Below, piece after piece: positions 1 to 11,075 of a DNA stretch of 64,000 bases. Positions within the stretch are counted from its first letter, which is position 1, and each line of letters opens with the position of its first letter. The stretch comes from Dyella thiooxydans (GTDB lineage Bacteria > Pseudomonadota > Gammaproteobacteria > Xanthomonadales > Rhodanobacteraceae). The stretch spans positions 3,038,001 through 3,102,000 of the forward strand of contig NZ_CP014841.1 in the NCBI RefSeq assembly GCF_001641285.1, given 5' to 3'. The translations under genes were made by a program, and so were the position numbers. The notes below the pieces were generated by a model, which was given only the letters and a program-made list of their open reading frames with translations, was not told the origin of the DNA and ran no database searches.

Positions 1-350
1 TAGACCAGCAGGCCGTCGAACACGCGGTACTCGGAGCGGCCGGGCATGGCGATGCGCTGGCCGGCGCGGATGCCGTTGGGCAGATCGATGGCGAAGATGC
101 CGTCGAACTGGATCTCGGCCCAGGCGGTGTCGCCCTGTTCGCGGTAGGCGGTGATCACCTGCCGGCGTGCGCTGAACAGCGGCTGCGTGCTGCGGGCGAG
201 GCGGTCGAAATCGAGCAGGCCCTCGGTGCGCAGCGTGCGCTGGCCACCGGCATGGTTCTCGAACACGATCGCCGGATGCAGGGTGAGCAGCATCGCGTCG
301 ACGTCGATGCGGTTGTAGGCGTCGATGTAGCGGTCGATCAGGGGGCGCAT
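1..350 (-). CDS. NTF2-like (SnoaL/ketosteroid isomerase fold) protein, C-terminus cut by window edge
   Basis: The frame begins with ATG at 350 and runs off the left edge after about 116 codons without a stop. It opens MRPLIDRYIDAYNRID and continues with VDAMLLTLHPAIVFEN, which is the helix plus first strand pattern of small NTF2-like/SnoaL proteins. A later VITAYREQGDTAWAEIQFDG strand pair fits the same cone-shaped fold. Members include isomerases, polyketide cyclases and proteins of unknown role, so no reaction can be assigned. It is transcribed towards the left edge. The family call is moderately sure; the function is unknown. Confidence 0.6.
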   Translation of the reverse strand, partial: MRPLIDRYIDAYNRIDVDAMLLTLHPAIVFENHAGGQRTLRTEGLLDFDRLARSTQPLFSARRQVITAYREQGDTAWAEIQFDGIFAIDLPNGIRAGQRIAMPGRSEYRVFDGLLV

Positions 351-404
351 GGGGGGTGTCGCTGACGGAGGAGTGATCGTAGCGGCTGACTGGGACGGGG
401 AGAA

Positions 405-638
405 GTGAGTGAAGAGGAGTGAGAAGTGAGAGAAGAGCTGCGGGCTTTCGGGCTCTTCTCCTCGACTCACTGCACCTCACTTACCTTTCCTTCGTGATCT
501 TTCCGCCGTCATTCCCGCTTGACCGGCCCTTCGGCCGGTCAAGCGGGAATCCATCCAGCGGTGATGCCTCAAATCGCAGGTGCGAAGAAGCGGAGGTTAT
601 GCGAGGTCGTCTCTCACTTCTCACTCCTCTTCACTCAC
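405..638. repeat. Nested inverted-repeat intergenic element
   Basis: The gap 351-651 holds no gene but is highly structured. Positions 405-432 (purine-rich, GTGAGTGAAGAGGAGTGAGA...) and 611-638 are a perfect 28-bp inverted repeat. Just inside the left arm, 430-438 pairs with 452-460 (9 bp). In the centre, 511-528 and 533-550 form a perfect 18-bp stem with a 4-nt CTTC loop; its ends read ATTCCCGC / GCGGGAAT, like the ATTCCC...GGGAAT repeats common between proteobacterial genes. The right outer arm lies directly beyond the stop codon of the carboxypeptidase gene. It may be a non-autonomous mobile repeat or a transcription-ending structure. Confidence 0.75.
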
Positions 639-651
639 TCCTCTGCTCTTG

Positions 652-2235
652 TCACTTCACGTTGTCGGTCTGCTCGATGAACTTCGCCACGTTGTCGTGC
701 AGCGCCTTCAGCGAGGCGGTGTGCGCGTAGACCATGTGGCCGGACGGGTACCAGGCGTAGCTGATGTTCTTCTGCAGCGCGTTGGGGATCGGCAGGTGGT
801 CCATCTCGTACTTGGCGGCGTAGAACGGCGTGGCCAGGTCGTAGTAGCCGCCGTTGAGGAAGACCTTCAGATCCGGGTTGGTCTTCATCGCCATCGCCAG
901 GTCGCCCATCACGTTCATGGCGCCGTCGTGGCCGTCGTGCTTCATGCCCCAGTCGTCGATGTCGGCGAACAGGCGATAGGTCTGGTTCTTGCCGAACTTC
1001 AGCTGCTGGCGCACGTAGTCGTTGAACACGGCGACGTAGGCCGAGCTGATCGCCGAGGACTGCGGATCGTACTCGGAGCTCTTGCTCAGCGGGTCGATCG
1101 AGGGGCCGGAGAAGCGGCTGTCGAGGCGACCGGTGGTGATGTCGCCGTCGGCCTGCAATTCGTGCTCGAACATGCCGCCGGTGACGCGCAGATCGGCCTT
1201 CAGCAGGTAGGCCACCGGCAGGCCGGTGTACTGGTGCAGCTTCTCGGCGATCGCCTGCTTGCGCGTGGCATCGAGCGAGGCACCGGCGAACAGCGCGCTG
1301 GCGTAGTCGCCCGCGGCGAACTGCTCCACCTCGGCCAGGAACGGCTCCAGCGCGGCCGGCTGCTGCGGCAGCTTGTGGTGGTAGTAGGCCGTGGCGGCGA
1401 ACGTCGGCAGCGCCAGCGCGTAGGGCAGGTCCATGCCCGGGTTGCGCTCGGGGCCGTCGATGGAGTTGTCGAAGTTGAGGATCTGCGAGAGCAGGATCAC
1501 GCCGTTGAGGTCGACGCTGTCCTCGTTCTCCAGGTCGTTGGCCAGCACCGCCGAGCGGGTGGTGCCGTAGCTCTCGCCGAACAGGTACTTTGGCGAGTTC
1601 CAGCGGCCGTACTTGGAGAGGAACTGGGTGATGAACTGGGCGAAGGCGTGGCCGTCGCCGTCGACGCTGTAGATGTCCTTCTTGCGGTCCTTCATCTGGT
1701 CGGCGCGCTTGGCCGGATCCTTGTCGTCGGCGATCAGGCGGCTGAAGCCGGCACCGGGCGCGTCGATGAACACCAGGTCGGAGGCGTCGAGCAGGCTGTA
1801 GTCGTTGTTGACCAGGCCATAGGGTGCGGCGGGCGTGTGGGTGTCGTCGCTGGTGACCACGCGCTTGGGACCGAACGCGCCCATGTGCAGCCACACCGTG
1901 GCCGAGCCGGGACCGCCGTTGTAGATGAAGGTGACCGGGCGCGAACCCGGCGCCACGCCCTTCTTGAAGTAGGCGGTGTAGAACATGCTCACCGTCGGCT
2001 CGTTCTCCTTGTCGCCCTTGCCGTGCAGCACCAGGGTGCCGGCGACCGCCTTGTAGTCGATGCGCTTGCCTTCGACGGTGACGCTGCCTTCGGTTTCGGA
2101 CGACTGCGGCTTGACCAGCGCGGCGTCGGGCGCGTCGGCCTTGGCCTTGGCGTCATCGTGCTTGTCGTCGTGGGCGAAGGCGGCGGTGCTGATCAAAGCG
2201 CTGGCGAGCGCGGCGGCAAGGGCGAGTCGACGCAT
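652..2235 (-). CDS. Peptidase S10 family serine carboxypeptidase, exported
   Basis: A 527-residue protein of the serine carboxypeptidase family, which removes C-terminal residues from peptides. Residues 1-21 are a signal peptide (MRRLALAAALASALISTAAFA) followed by a His/Asp/Lys-rich linker, so it is exported. The oxyanion motif NGGPG is at 106-110, the nucleophile Ser222 is in FGESYGT, and Asp466 (GGYYDLATPF) and His500 (WYPSGHM) complete the triad. All catalytic residues are present. The start was placed at the ATG that begins the signal peptide; an upstream in-frame start at 2301 would add 22 residues that do not look like a leader. It is a single gene with its own downstream structured region. 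The natural substrate is unknown. Confidence 0.9.
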   Translation of the reverse strand: MRRLALAAALASALISTAAFAHDDKHDDAKAKADAPDAALVKPQSSETEGSVTVEGKRIDYKAVAGTLVLHGKGDKENEPTVSMFYTAYFKKGVAPGSRPVTFIYNGGPGSATVWLHMGAFGPKRVVTSDDTHTPAAPYGLVNNDYSLLDASDLVFIDAPGAGFSRLIADDKDPAKRADQMKDRKKDIYSVDGDGHAFAQFITQFLSKYGRWNSPKYLFGESYGTTRSAVLANDLENEDSVDLNGVILLSQILNFDNSIDGPERNPGMDLPYALALPTFAATAYYHHKLPQQPAALEPFLAEVEQFAAGDYASALFAGASLDATRKQAIAEKLHQYTGLPVAYLLKADLRVTGGMFEHELQADGDITTGRLDSRFSGPSIDPLSKSSEYDPQSSAISSAYVAVFNDYVRQQLKFGKNQTYRLFADIDDWGMKHDGHDGAMNVMGDLAMAMKTNPDLKVFLNGGYYDLATPFYAAKYEMDHLPIPNALQKNISYAWYPSGHMVYAHTASLKALHDNVAKFIEQTDNVK

Positions 2236-2319
2236 GAGGATTCCTTGGGAGATGAGGTGGGCCAAGCTGCCGAGCCTAGGCCTCAAAGCACGAGCGGCCA
2301 TCCCCCGAAAGTCACGCCC

Positions 2320-3177
2320 TCAGGACAGGGTGAGCAGGGCGATCGCGGTCGCCGCCAGCAGCACACCAAGCGCATTGACGCGGCCAAGCCGTTCGCGGAA
2401 CGCGACGACACCCACCAGCGTGCCCAGCGCGACCACGCCGAGGTTCATTGCCGCGAACACAAACGCAGGATTTTGCGCCAGCGCAACGTGCGCACGCAGG
2501 TAGAAAAGGATGTTGGCGAAGTTGAAAGCACCCAGCAGCAGGCCGCCGGCCAGGCTGCGCGCGGTGAAGCGCGCTCCGCTGCGCTGGCGGGCGACGAGCG
2601 CGAAGGCCAGCGCCACTGGCAGCGCCAGCGCGAACATCGCCTGCAGCGATGCGGCGATCGGCACGCCCGCGGCGGCCACGCGCTTGAGCAGGATGTCGAT
2701 CGCGCCGAAGCCGGCGAACACCACCAGCGGCCACAGCCAGGCCGCCGCACCGTGGTCACCGGCGGCGCGTCCGCTGCGCCAGACCATCGCCAGCAGCGCG
2801 ACCAGGCCGAGCGCCAGACCGACCAGCATGCGCAACGTCGGCACCTGGCCGAACAGTACGAACGCCGCCAGCAGCGAGAGCAGCAGCGACAGCCGCTGCG
2901 CCACCTCCGAACGGACGATGCCGGCGTGGCGCACCGAGGCGCCCAGCGCCAGGAAGATCGCCGGCAGCAGCACGGCCAGCGCGAGCAGGGCGTAGCGCGG
3001 CGCGGCGGGCTGGCGCAACGTCTCCAGCGACGGGTGCAGCACCACTGCCACCAGCGCGCCGGCGGCGAGGTAGTTCCACGCCACCATCTGCGGCACGTCG
3101 AGCGCGAAGCGCCGGGCCAGCTTCAGCCAGACCGACACCAGCACGCTGCAGACGATGGCGAGGCAGAGGTAAGGCAT
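2320..3177 (-). CDS. EamA/DMT-superfamily membrane transporter
   Basis: A 285-residue, very hydrophobic protein with about ten predicted membrane helices in two similar halves, the layout of drug/metabolite transporters. It starts MPYLCLAIVCSVLVSVWLKL, the first helix. The second half ends with VVALGTLVGVVAFRERL followed by a last helix, the typical final EamA pattern (a helix, then a FxE-R loop). The ATG at 3177 was preferred over an in-frame GTG/ATG further up because it opens the first helix directly. The substrate cannot be read from the sequence. It is divergent from the DUF2239 gene and follows no obvious operon. Confidence 0.75.
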   Translation of the reverse strand: MPYLCLAIVCSVLVSVWLKLARRFALDVPQMVAWNYLAAGALVAVVLHPSLETLRQPAAPRYALLALAVLLPAIFLALGASVRHAGIVRSEVAQRLSLLLSLLAAFVLFGQVPTLRMLVGLALGLVALLAMVWRSGRAAGDHGAAAWLWPLVVFAGFGAIDILLKRVAAAGVPIAASLQAMFALALPVALAFALVARQRSGARFTARSLAGGLLLGAFNFANILFYLRAHVALAQNPAFVFAAMNLGVVALGTLVGVVAFRERLGRVNALGVLLAATAIALLTLS

Positions 3178-3254
3178 GGTGTGGGATCCGCGAAAACCCG
3201 GAACGATAGCCGGAGCGGGCGTCCCGTGCATCGCCGACGACGGTGCTGGCGATG

Positions 3255-3300
3255 AATTTACCCGGGTGATATTGACGGCTGCATTTTATCCGGGTCAAAT
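3255..3300 (+). promoter_or_regulatory. Two tandem operator-like palindromes overlapping a promoter
   Basis: In the 131-bp divergent gap, two related imperfect palindromes lie 28 bp apart centre to centre: AATTTACCCGGGTGATATT (3255-3273) and ATTTTATCCGGGTCAAAT (3283-3300). Both share TTTAyCCGGGT. A possible sigma-70 promoter overlaps them: TTGACG at 3272-3277, 17-bp spacer, TCAAAT at 3295-3300. This would start transcription only a few bases before the ATG at 3309, and no Shine-Dalgarno is visible there. The binding protein is unknown. Confidence 0.55.
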
Positions 3301-3308
3301 ACGTCGCC

Positions 3309-3905
3309 ATGACGCCTGCCGACTGCCCACGCTGCACTGCCTTCGATGGCCACCACCGCATTGCCTCCGGCACGCCGGAGAAGGTGGCACTGGCGGTGCA
3401 CGCCCACCTCGCCGGACATCGCCGCAGTACGCCGCTGGTGCTGGACGACGCCACCGGCGAGGCGCTGGAGTTCGACCTGCGCGGCAGCGCCGACGAGGTG
3501 CGGGCGCGCCTGCGTTCCGCGCCGACGGAGGCCCCGCCCGCGCCGCGCGGCCCCGGACGGCCCAAGCTCGGCGTGGTGCCGAAGGAGATCACCCTGCTGC
3601 CACGCCACTGGGAGTGGCTGGCGCGCCAGCCCGGCGGCGCCTCGGTGACCCTGCGGCGGCTGGTCGAGGAGGCGCGCCGCGCCGGCAGCGCGAAGGACCA
3701 GGCGCGCCAGGCGGGCGAGGCGCTGGACCGCGCGATGCGCACCCTGGCCGGCGACCTGCCCGGTTACGAGGATGCCTCGCGCGCGTTCTGGCGCGGCGAG
3801 CAGGCTGCCTTCGAACGACTGACCAAAGCCTGGCCGGCCGACGTGCGCAGCTACGTGCGCCGGCTGGCCAAGCCCGCGTGGAGCGTGCCCGCGCACGACG
3901 ATTGA
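3309..3905 (+). CDS. DUF2239 family protein
   Basis: A 198-residue soluble protein matching the DUF2239 family: an N-terminal CTAFDGH segment, a GRPKLGVVPKEITLLPRHWEWL core after a Pro-rich linker (residues about 75-105), and an Arg/Ala-rich helical C-terminus with the pattern FWRGEQAAFERL. GRPKLGV plus the following basic helix looks AT-hook-like, which suggests nucleic acid contact, but this is inference. No function is established for the family. The ATG has no upstream Shine-Dalgarno and sits just below two operator-like palindromes, so the gene is probably tightly controlled and possibly nearly leaderless. Confidence 0.8.
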   Translation: MTPADCPRCTAFDGHHRIASGTPEKVALAVHAHLAGHRRSTPLVLDDATGEALEFDLRGSADEVRARLRSAPTEAPPAPRGPGRPKLGVVPKEITLLPRHWEWLARQPGGASVTLRRLVEEARRAGSAKDQARQAGEALDRAMRTLAGDLPGYEDASRAFWRGEQAAFERLTKAWPADVRSYVRRLAKPAWSVPAHDD

Positions 3906-3935
3906 GCGTTACCCCCTTTCGAAAGGATGCCCCCC

Positions 3936-5216
3936 ATGTCGCGCCACCCGCTCGCTACCAACGCCAACTTCCGCCTGCTGTTCGGCGGCAGCACGGTGTC
4001 GATGTTCGGCGACCAGTTCACCCTGGTCGCGCTGCCCTGGCTGGTGCTCAAGCTCACCGGCGATCCCGGCGCGCTGGGCCTGGTGCTGGCCACCATGGCG
4101 GTGCCGCGCGCGGTGTTCATGCTGATCGGCGGCGCGGTGGTCGACCACTTCTCCGCACGCGCCGTGCTGCTGCTGGCGCGCGGCGCCAACGCGGTGATGG
4201 TGGCGGTGCTGGCGGCGATGGTGCTCACCGGCACCATCAGCATGCCGTGGGTGTACGCACTGGCGCTCGGCATCGGCCTGGCCACCGCCTTCGCCTACCC
4301 GGCCAGCACCGCGCTGCTGCCATCGGTGATCGATCCGCGGGAACTGCAGCAGGCCAACGGCTCGATGATGGGCATGCGCCAGCTCAGCCTGTTCATCGGT
4401 CCGGCACTGGCCGGCGTGGTGATCGGCACCGGCACCCACGCGCCCAGCGCAGGCAGCACGCTGGCCGACGCCCACGGACTTGGCTGGGCGTTCGCCATCG
4501 ACGCGGCCAGTTTCTGCGCGTCGCTGCTGTCGCTGGCGCTGATCCGCGTGCCCGCCGCCGAACCGGGTCCCGTGCAGCACGGCGTGTTCGGCAAGCTGCT
4601 CGGCGGCCTGCGCAGCATCGCGGCCGATCCGCCGCTGCGTGCGTTCATGTTCTACGCGGCGGTGGTGTCGGTGTTCGTCGGCGGACCGACCCAGGTCGGC
4701 CTGCCGGTGCTGGCGGACATGCGGCTCGACCACGGCGCCACCTCGCTGGGCATCGTGATGGCCGCCAGCGGCGGCGGCATGCTGCTCGGCGGCCTCGCGT
4801 CCGGCGCGGTGGCGAAGCTGGTGCGCGGCCACCTGGGCGCGATGATCCTGTGCTTCGACGCCTGCATCGGCCTGGCCCTGGTGGCCCTGGCCGGGGTGCA
4901 TTCGACGGTGCTCGCGGCGCTGCTGCTCGGCCTCACCGGCCTGTTCGGCGGCATCGCCCAGATCACCCTGGTCAGCTGGATCCAGCGCCGCGTGCCGCGG
5001 GAGCTGCTCGGCCGCACGATGAGCGTGCTGATGTTCACCTTCCTCGGCCTGGGACCGCTGTCCGCCGCCGGTGTCGGCGCCCTGCTCAAGGTGATCTCGT
5101 TGCCGACGCTGTTCGTGATCGCCGGCCTCACGCTCACCGCGATCGCACTGGGCTGCATGACCAGCCCGGCACTGCGCGGCATCCGCGCGCAGGACGCCGC
5201 GCCGACAGTGGCGTGA
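3936..5216 (+). CDS. MFS transporter (EntS/DHA3-like)
   Basis: A 426-residue major facilitator superfamily permease with about 12 membrane helices. The N-terminus NANFRLLFGGSTVSMFGDQF followed by a first helix ending LPWLVLKLTG is typical of the EntS/DHA3 branch of exporters. A cytoplasmic loop lies around residue 200 (IRVPAAEPGPVQHGVFGKLLGGLRSI). The start at 3936 was chosen because GAAAGGA at about 3921 gives normal spacing; an ATG at 3927 would overlap the ribosome site. Its stop codon abuts the stop of eda on the opposite strand with no bases between. The substrate is unknown. Confidence 0.82.
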   Translation: MSRHPLATNANFRLLFGGSTVSMFGDQFTLVALPWLVLKLTGDPGALGLVLATMAVPRAVFMLIGGAVVDHFSARAVLLLARGANAVMVAVLAAMVLTGTISMPWVYALALGIGLATAFAYPASTALLPSVIDPRELQQANGSMMGMRQLSLFIGPALAGVVIGTGTHAPSAGSTLADAHGLGWAFAIDAASFCASLLSLALIRVPAAEPGPVQHGVFGKLLGGLRSIAADPPLRAFMFYAAVVSVFVGGPTQVGLPVLADMRLDHGATSLGIVMAASGGGMLLGGLASGAVAKLVRGHLGAMILCFDACIGLALVALAGVHSTVLAALLLGLTGLFGGIAQITLVSWIQRRVPRELLGRTMSVLMFTFLGLGPLSAAGVGALLKVISLPTLFVIAGLTLTAIALGCMTSPALRGIRAQDAAPTVA

Positions 5217-5867
5217 TCAGCCGTTGAGCGAAGCCGCCTCGCGGGCGAGCAGCTCGATGGCGGCCCAGTCGCCGGCCTTGAGCTTGTCCGCCGGAGTCAG
5301 CCAGGAGCCGCCCACGCACAGCACGTTGGGGAGGGCGAGGAAGTCCGAGGCGGTGCTCAGGCTGATGCCGCCGGTGGGGCAGAATTTCACCTGCGGCAGC
5401 GGGCTGGCCCAGGCGCCGATCAGCTTGAGGCCACCGACCGGCACCGCCGGGAAGCACTTGAGGAAGCGGTAGCCGCGCTCGATCAGGGTCATCACCTCGC
5501 TGGCGGTGGCGGCGCCGGGCAGCAGCGGCAGGTCGCTGTCGTCGGCCGCGTCGAGCAGCCCGGGCGACACGCCCGGCGAGACGGCGAAGCGCGCACCGGC
5601 TTCGCGGGCGGCAGCAAGGTGCGCCGCGTTGAGCACGGTGCCGACGCCGACGGTGGCGCCCTCCACTTCCTGCGCGATGGCGCGGATCGCGTCCAGCGCG
5701 GCGGGCGTGCGCAGGGTCACCTCGATCGCCGGCGTGCCGCCGGCGACCAGCGCGCGCGCCATCGGCACGGCAGCCTTCACGTCGTCGATGATCACCACCG
5801 GGATCACCGGCGCCAGCCGCATGGTGGCCTCGACCTGGGCCTGCTTGGTTTCCATCGATTGCGTCAC
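5217..5867 (-). CDS. eda: 2-dehydro-3-deoxy-phosphogluconate (KDPG) aldolase
   Basis: Class I aldolase that splits KDPG into pyruvate and glyceraldehyde-3-phosphate, the last step of the Entner-Doudoroff route. The 216-residue protein carries the catalytic Glu49 in IEVTLRTP and the Schiff-base Lys137 in RFLKCFPA, plus the phosphate-binding PTGGIS near residue 160. GTG at 5867 is preferred because GGAG lies 7 bases upstream; an ATG at 5855 (METKQAQ) is the alternative. It is the last gene of zwf-pgl-edd-eda, 26 bp after edd. It ends stop-to-stop against the MFS gene. Confidence 0.94.
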   Translation of the reverse strand: MTQSMETKQAQVEATMRLAPVIPVVIIDDVKAAVPMARALVAGGTPAIEVTLRTPAALDAIRAIAQEVEGATVGVGTVLNAAHLAAAREAGARFAVSPGVSPGLLDAADDSDLPLLPGAATASEVMTLIERGYRFLKCFPAVPVGGLKLIGAWASPLPQVKFCPTGGISLSTASDFLALPNVLCVGGSWLTPADKLKAGDWAAIELLAREAASLNG

Positions 5868-5893
5868 GGGTTCACTCCGGGAATGCGTGGGGA

Positions 5894-7711
<1,818 letters not shown>

Positions 7712-7768
7712 GGATTCACTCCTGGAACGGAAAACGGCACCCAGCCACAGCGGGTGCCGCGCGGTGCC

Positions 7769-8473
7769 TCAAGGGCACCAGTAGACCGTGACGGGCACGC
7801 GGGTCTGTTCGAGCACCGCGCGCACCGGATAATCGCGACCTTCGGCCAGGCCCAGCTGGGCATCGGCCAGCACGCGGCGCTTGGCGTCGCCCTCGATGTG
7901 CAGGAACAGCGCGCGGGTATCGAGCAGCGCCGGCAGCGTGAAGGTGATGCGCGGCTCGCCGGCGCCGTCGGCGCGCATCGGGATCACCCGCGCGGTGCCG
8001 GCCGGGTCCAGCGCCTCGGCGAGCCGGTCGCCGCCCGGGAAGAACGACGCGGTGTGGCCATCCGGCCCCATGCCGAGGACGACGACATCGAACGGCAGCG
8101 CCAGCGCGTCGACCTGCGCTTCCAGTGCGGCGAGGCCTTCCTCGGGCGTCGGTGTGTCCTGGTGCAGCGGCACGAAGGTGGCCGCGGCGGCGCGATCGGT
8201 GAGCAGCGTGGCCTTGACCAGCCGCGCGTTGGAACGCTCGCTGCTCTCTGGCACCCAGCGCTCGTCGACCAGGGTGACCTGCACCTTCGGCCAATCCAGC
8301 TCCGCGTGCGAGAGGTGTTCGAAGAAGTGCTTCGGCGTGCTGCCGCCGGAGACCGCAAGCACGGCACGACCGCGCGCCGCGATCGCTTCGCGCAGCAGAC
8401 CGGCGACGCGTTCGGCGAGGGAGGCGGCGAGCGCCTGGCAATCGGTAAAGCTGTGGGTGGCGATGTTCAGCAT
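7769..8473 (-). CDS. pgl: 6-phosphogluconolactonase
   Basis: Hydrolyses 6-phosphogluconolactone to 6-phosphogluconate, joining Zwf to Edd. The 234-residue protein is of the DevB/SOL type related to glucosamine-6-phosphate isomerases: ALAVSGGSTPKHFFEHL near residues 38-54, VTLVDERWVPESSERSN near 65-85, and VVLGMGPDGHTASFFPGG near 135-152. These glycine-rich phosphate-binding and acid loops are all intact. It lies 37 bp after zwf and upstream of edd, which confirms the role. Confidence 0.94.
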   Translation of the reverse strand: MLNIATHSFTDCQALAASLAERVAGLLREAIAARGRAVLAVSGGSTPKHFFEHLSHAELDWPKVQVTLVDERWVPESSERSNARLVKATLLTDRAAAATFVPLHQDTPTPEEGLAALEAQVDALALPFDVVVLGMGPDGHTASFFPGGDRLAEALDPAGTARVIPMRADGAGEPRITFTLPALLDTRALFLHIEGDAKRRVLADAQLGLAEGRDYPVRAVLEQTRVPVTVYWCP

Positions 8474-8510
8474 GACGTTCCGTGGGACAGCAGGGATGGC
8501 ACGACAGGAT

Positions 8511-9974
8511 TTACTCGCCGCCGTCGTTCCAGGTGCGGCCGTCGCGCTCGATCAACGCGACCGAGGCGCTCGGGCCCCAGGTACCGGCGGTGTAGGGTTT
8601 GGGCGACTCGCCGCTGCAGGCCCAGGCATCGAGGATCGGGTCGGCCCACAGCCAGGCTGCCTCGACCTCGTCGCGACGCATGAACAGCGTGGGGTTGCCG
8701 CGCACCACGTCCAGCAGCAGGCGCTCGTAGGCGTCCGGCTGCGACACGCCGAAGGCCTCGGCGAAACTCATGTCCAGCGGCACGTGGCGCAGGCGCAGGC
8801 CACCCGGGCCCGGGTGCTTGATGGTCAGCCACAGCTTCACGCCCTCGTCCGGCTGCAGCCGCAGTACCAGGCGGTTGTTGGCGATCGCGCCGGCGGAAGC
8901 GTCGAAGATCGAGTGCGGCACCGACTTGAACGCCACCACGATCTCGGACACGCGCTCGGGCAGGCGCTTGCCGGTGCGCAGGTAGAACGGCACGCCGGCC
9001 CAGCGCCAGTTGGCGATCTCGGTCTTCAGCGCGACGAAGGTCTCGGTGTCGCTCTTGTCGCCCAGTTCCTCCAGGTAGCCGGGCACGCCCTGGCCCTCGG
9101 CCGCGCCGGCGCGGTACTGGCCGCGCACGGTGAGGTGGGCGGCGTTGGAGGCGTCGATCGGCCTGAGTGAGCGCAGCACCTTGAGCTTCTCGTCGCGCAC
9201 CGCGTCGGGCGACAGCGAAGCCGGCGGCTCCATCGCCACCATGCAGACCAGCTGCAGGATGTGGTTCTGCACCATGTCGCGCAGCGCGCCGGCGCGGTTG
9301 TAGTAGGCGGCACGGTTGCCCACGCCCAGCGTCTCGGCCACGGTGATCTGCACGTGGTCGATGTGCTCGGCGTTCCACAGCGGCTCGAACAGCGCATTGC
9401 CGAAGCGCAGCGCCAGCAGGTTCTGCACCGTTTCCTTGCCGAGGTAGTGGTCGATCCGGTAGGTCTGCGATTCGTTGAAGACCTGGCCGACCGCGTCGTT
9501 GATCTGGTTGGCGCTCTGCAGGTCGCGGCCGATCGGCTTCTCCAGCACCACGCGCGAGGCGCCCTCGTTGAGGCGGTGGCTGCCCAGGCGGGTGCAGATG
9601 TCGATGAACAGGTCCGGCGAGGTGGACAGGTAGAACACCCGCACGTTGTCCGGACGCTCGGCCATCAGCGCGGCGAAGTCGTCCCAGCCGGCATCCTTGC
9701 GCGCGTCGAGCGAGCGGTAGAACACCTGCTTGAGGAAGGCGTCGACCTTCTCCGCCTTCGGGCCCTCGGCGTTGAGCGCCTTGCGCATCTGCTCGCGGTA
9801 GCCGGCGTCGTCGGTGGCCTCGCGGGCGATGCCGATGATGCGGCTGTTTTCCGGGATCTGGCCGTCGACGAAGCGATGGAACATCGCCGGCAGCAGCTTG
9901 CGCGCCGCCAGGTCGCCGGTGCCGCCGAAGATCACCAGGTCGAAGGATTGCACCTGCGGGTTGGGGGAGCTCAC
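8511..9974 (-). CDS. zwf: Glucose-6-phosphate 1-dehydrogenase
   Basis: Oxidises glucose-6-phosphate to 6-phosphogluconolactone with NAD(P)+. The N-terminal Rossmann motif FGGTGDLAARKLLPAMF and the substrate-binding RIDHYLGKETVQNLLALRFGN, with the active-site His region, are both clear. The 487-residue length matches bacterial Zwf. Three in-frame GTG codons open the frame (9992, 9983, 9974). The one at 9974 is preferred because GAGGTG lies 6 bases before it. It is the first gene of zwf-pgl-edd-eda. Its upstream region holds an 18-bp operator copy at 10053-10070 that is shared with the divergent gntR promoter. Confidence 0.95.
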   Translation of the reverse strand: MSSPNPQVQSFDLVIFGGTGDLAARKLLPAMFHRFVDGQIPENSRIIGIAREATDDAGYREQMRKALNAEGPKAEKVDAFLKQVFYRSLDARKDAGWDDFAALMAERPDNVRVFYLSTSPDLFIDICTRLGSHRLNEGASRVVLEKPIGRDLQSANQINDAVGQVFNESQTYRIDHYLGKETVQNLLALRFGNALFEPLWNAEHIDHVQITVAETLGVGNRAAYYNRAGALRDMVQNHILQLVCMVAMEPPASLSPDAVRDEKLKVLRSLRPIDASNAAHLTVRGQYRAGAAEGQGVPGYLEELGDKSDTETFVALKTEIANWRWAGVPFYLRTGKRLPERVSEIVVAFKSVPHSIFDASAGAIANNRLVLRLQPDEGVKLWLTIKHPGPGGLRLRHVPLDMSFAEAFGVSQPDAYERLLLDVVRGNPTLFMRRDEVEAAWLWADPILDAWACSGESPKPYTAGTWGPSASVALIERDGRTWNDGGE

Positions 9975-10049
9975 TGCGGACACCTCGCGCACATCGGTTG
10001 CTTGGCAGGGTGGCCGCGACAGTGGCGCGACGCACCGGGAAAGGCCCTG

Positions 10050-10070
10050 ATCGTACCAGTGTCATACCAG
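10050..10070 (-). promoter_or_regulatory. Candidate GntR operator overlapping extended -10 of zwf operon
   Basis: Read on the minus strand, 10070-10053 is CTGGTATGACACTGGTAC, a direct repeat of CTGGTA with 11-bp period. A further CTGGT lies one turn upstream at 10080-10076. The end of the site runs into TGG-TACGAT (-10 at 10055-10050), an extended -10, with only a weak -35. The predicted transcript would start near 10043, giving a leader of about 70 nt before zwf. The motif matches the site in the gntR promoter at 13 of 18 positions. Confidence 0.6.
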
Positions 10071-10191
10071 CGCCGACCAGCGTTCGACGACGATCGCCGC
10101 CGATCGGCGGCATGTATTCGTTTGCATTTGTAACTATCCGGCGCCGGACCGACGCTCCGGCCCGGCACTGGCATGTCCGGACATGCCCTTG

Positions 10192-10221
10192 TTGCGGCCA
10201 TTGGTTTGAAATTGGTATTGT
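10192..10221 (+). promoter_or_regulatory. gntR promoter with overlapping operator
   Basis: TTGCGG (10192-10197) and TATTGT (10216-10221) are separated by 18 bp and preceded by TGG, an extended -10. The 18-bp site TTGGTTTGAAATTGGTAT (10201-10218) fills the spacer and enters the -10. It is the partner of the site before zwf, with consensus yTGGTwTGAmAyTGGTAy. Transcription would begin at or next to the ATG at 10228, so the mRNA is probably leaderless. The position predicts autoregulation. Confidence 0.6.
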
Positions 10222-10227
10222 CGCGGT

Positions 10228-10980
<753 letters not shown>

Positions 10981-11075
10981 ATTCCGATGGGCCGTCGACC
11001 ACGGATGGCCTGGTCTGACAGAGCTGTCACGGTTGGAGCCAAGCGTCCGTTCCACCACTCTCCGTCCCTAGGCAC

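Noticed and set aside
580-3255. A very long open frame on the plus strand opposite the carboxypeptidase and DMT genes
   Set aside because: It is rich in Arg, Gln, His and Val without any domain, as expected for the antisense of GC-rich genes. The opposite strand holds clear families with intact active sites.
9975-9992. Longer zwf starting at GTG 9992
   Set aside because: The GTG at 9974 has GAGGTG at 6-base spacing and directly precedes the Rossmann strand. The extra residues have no support.
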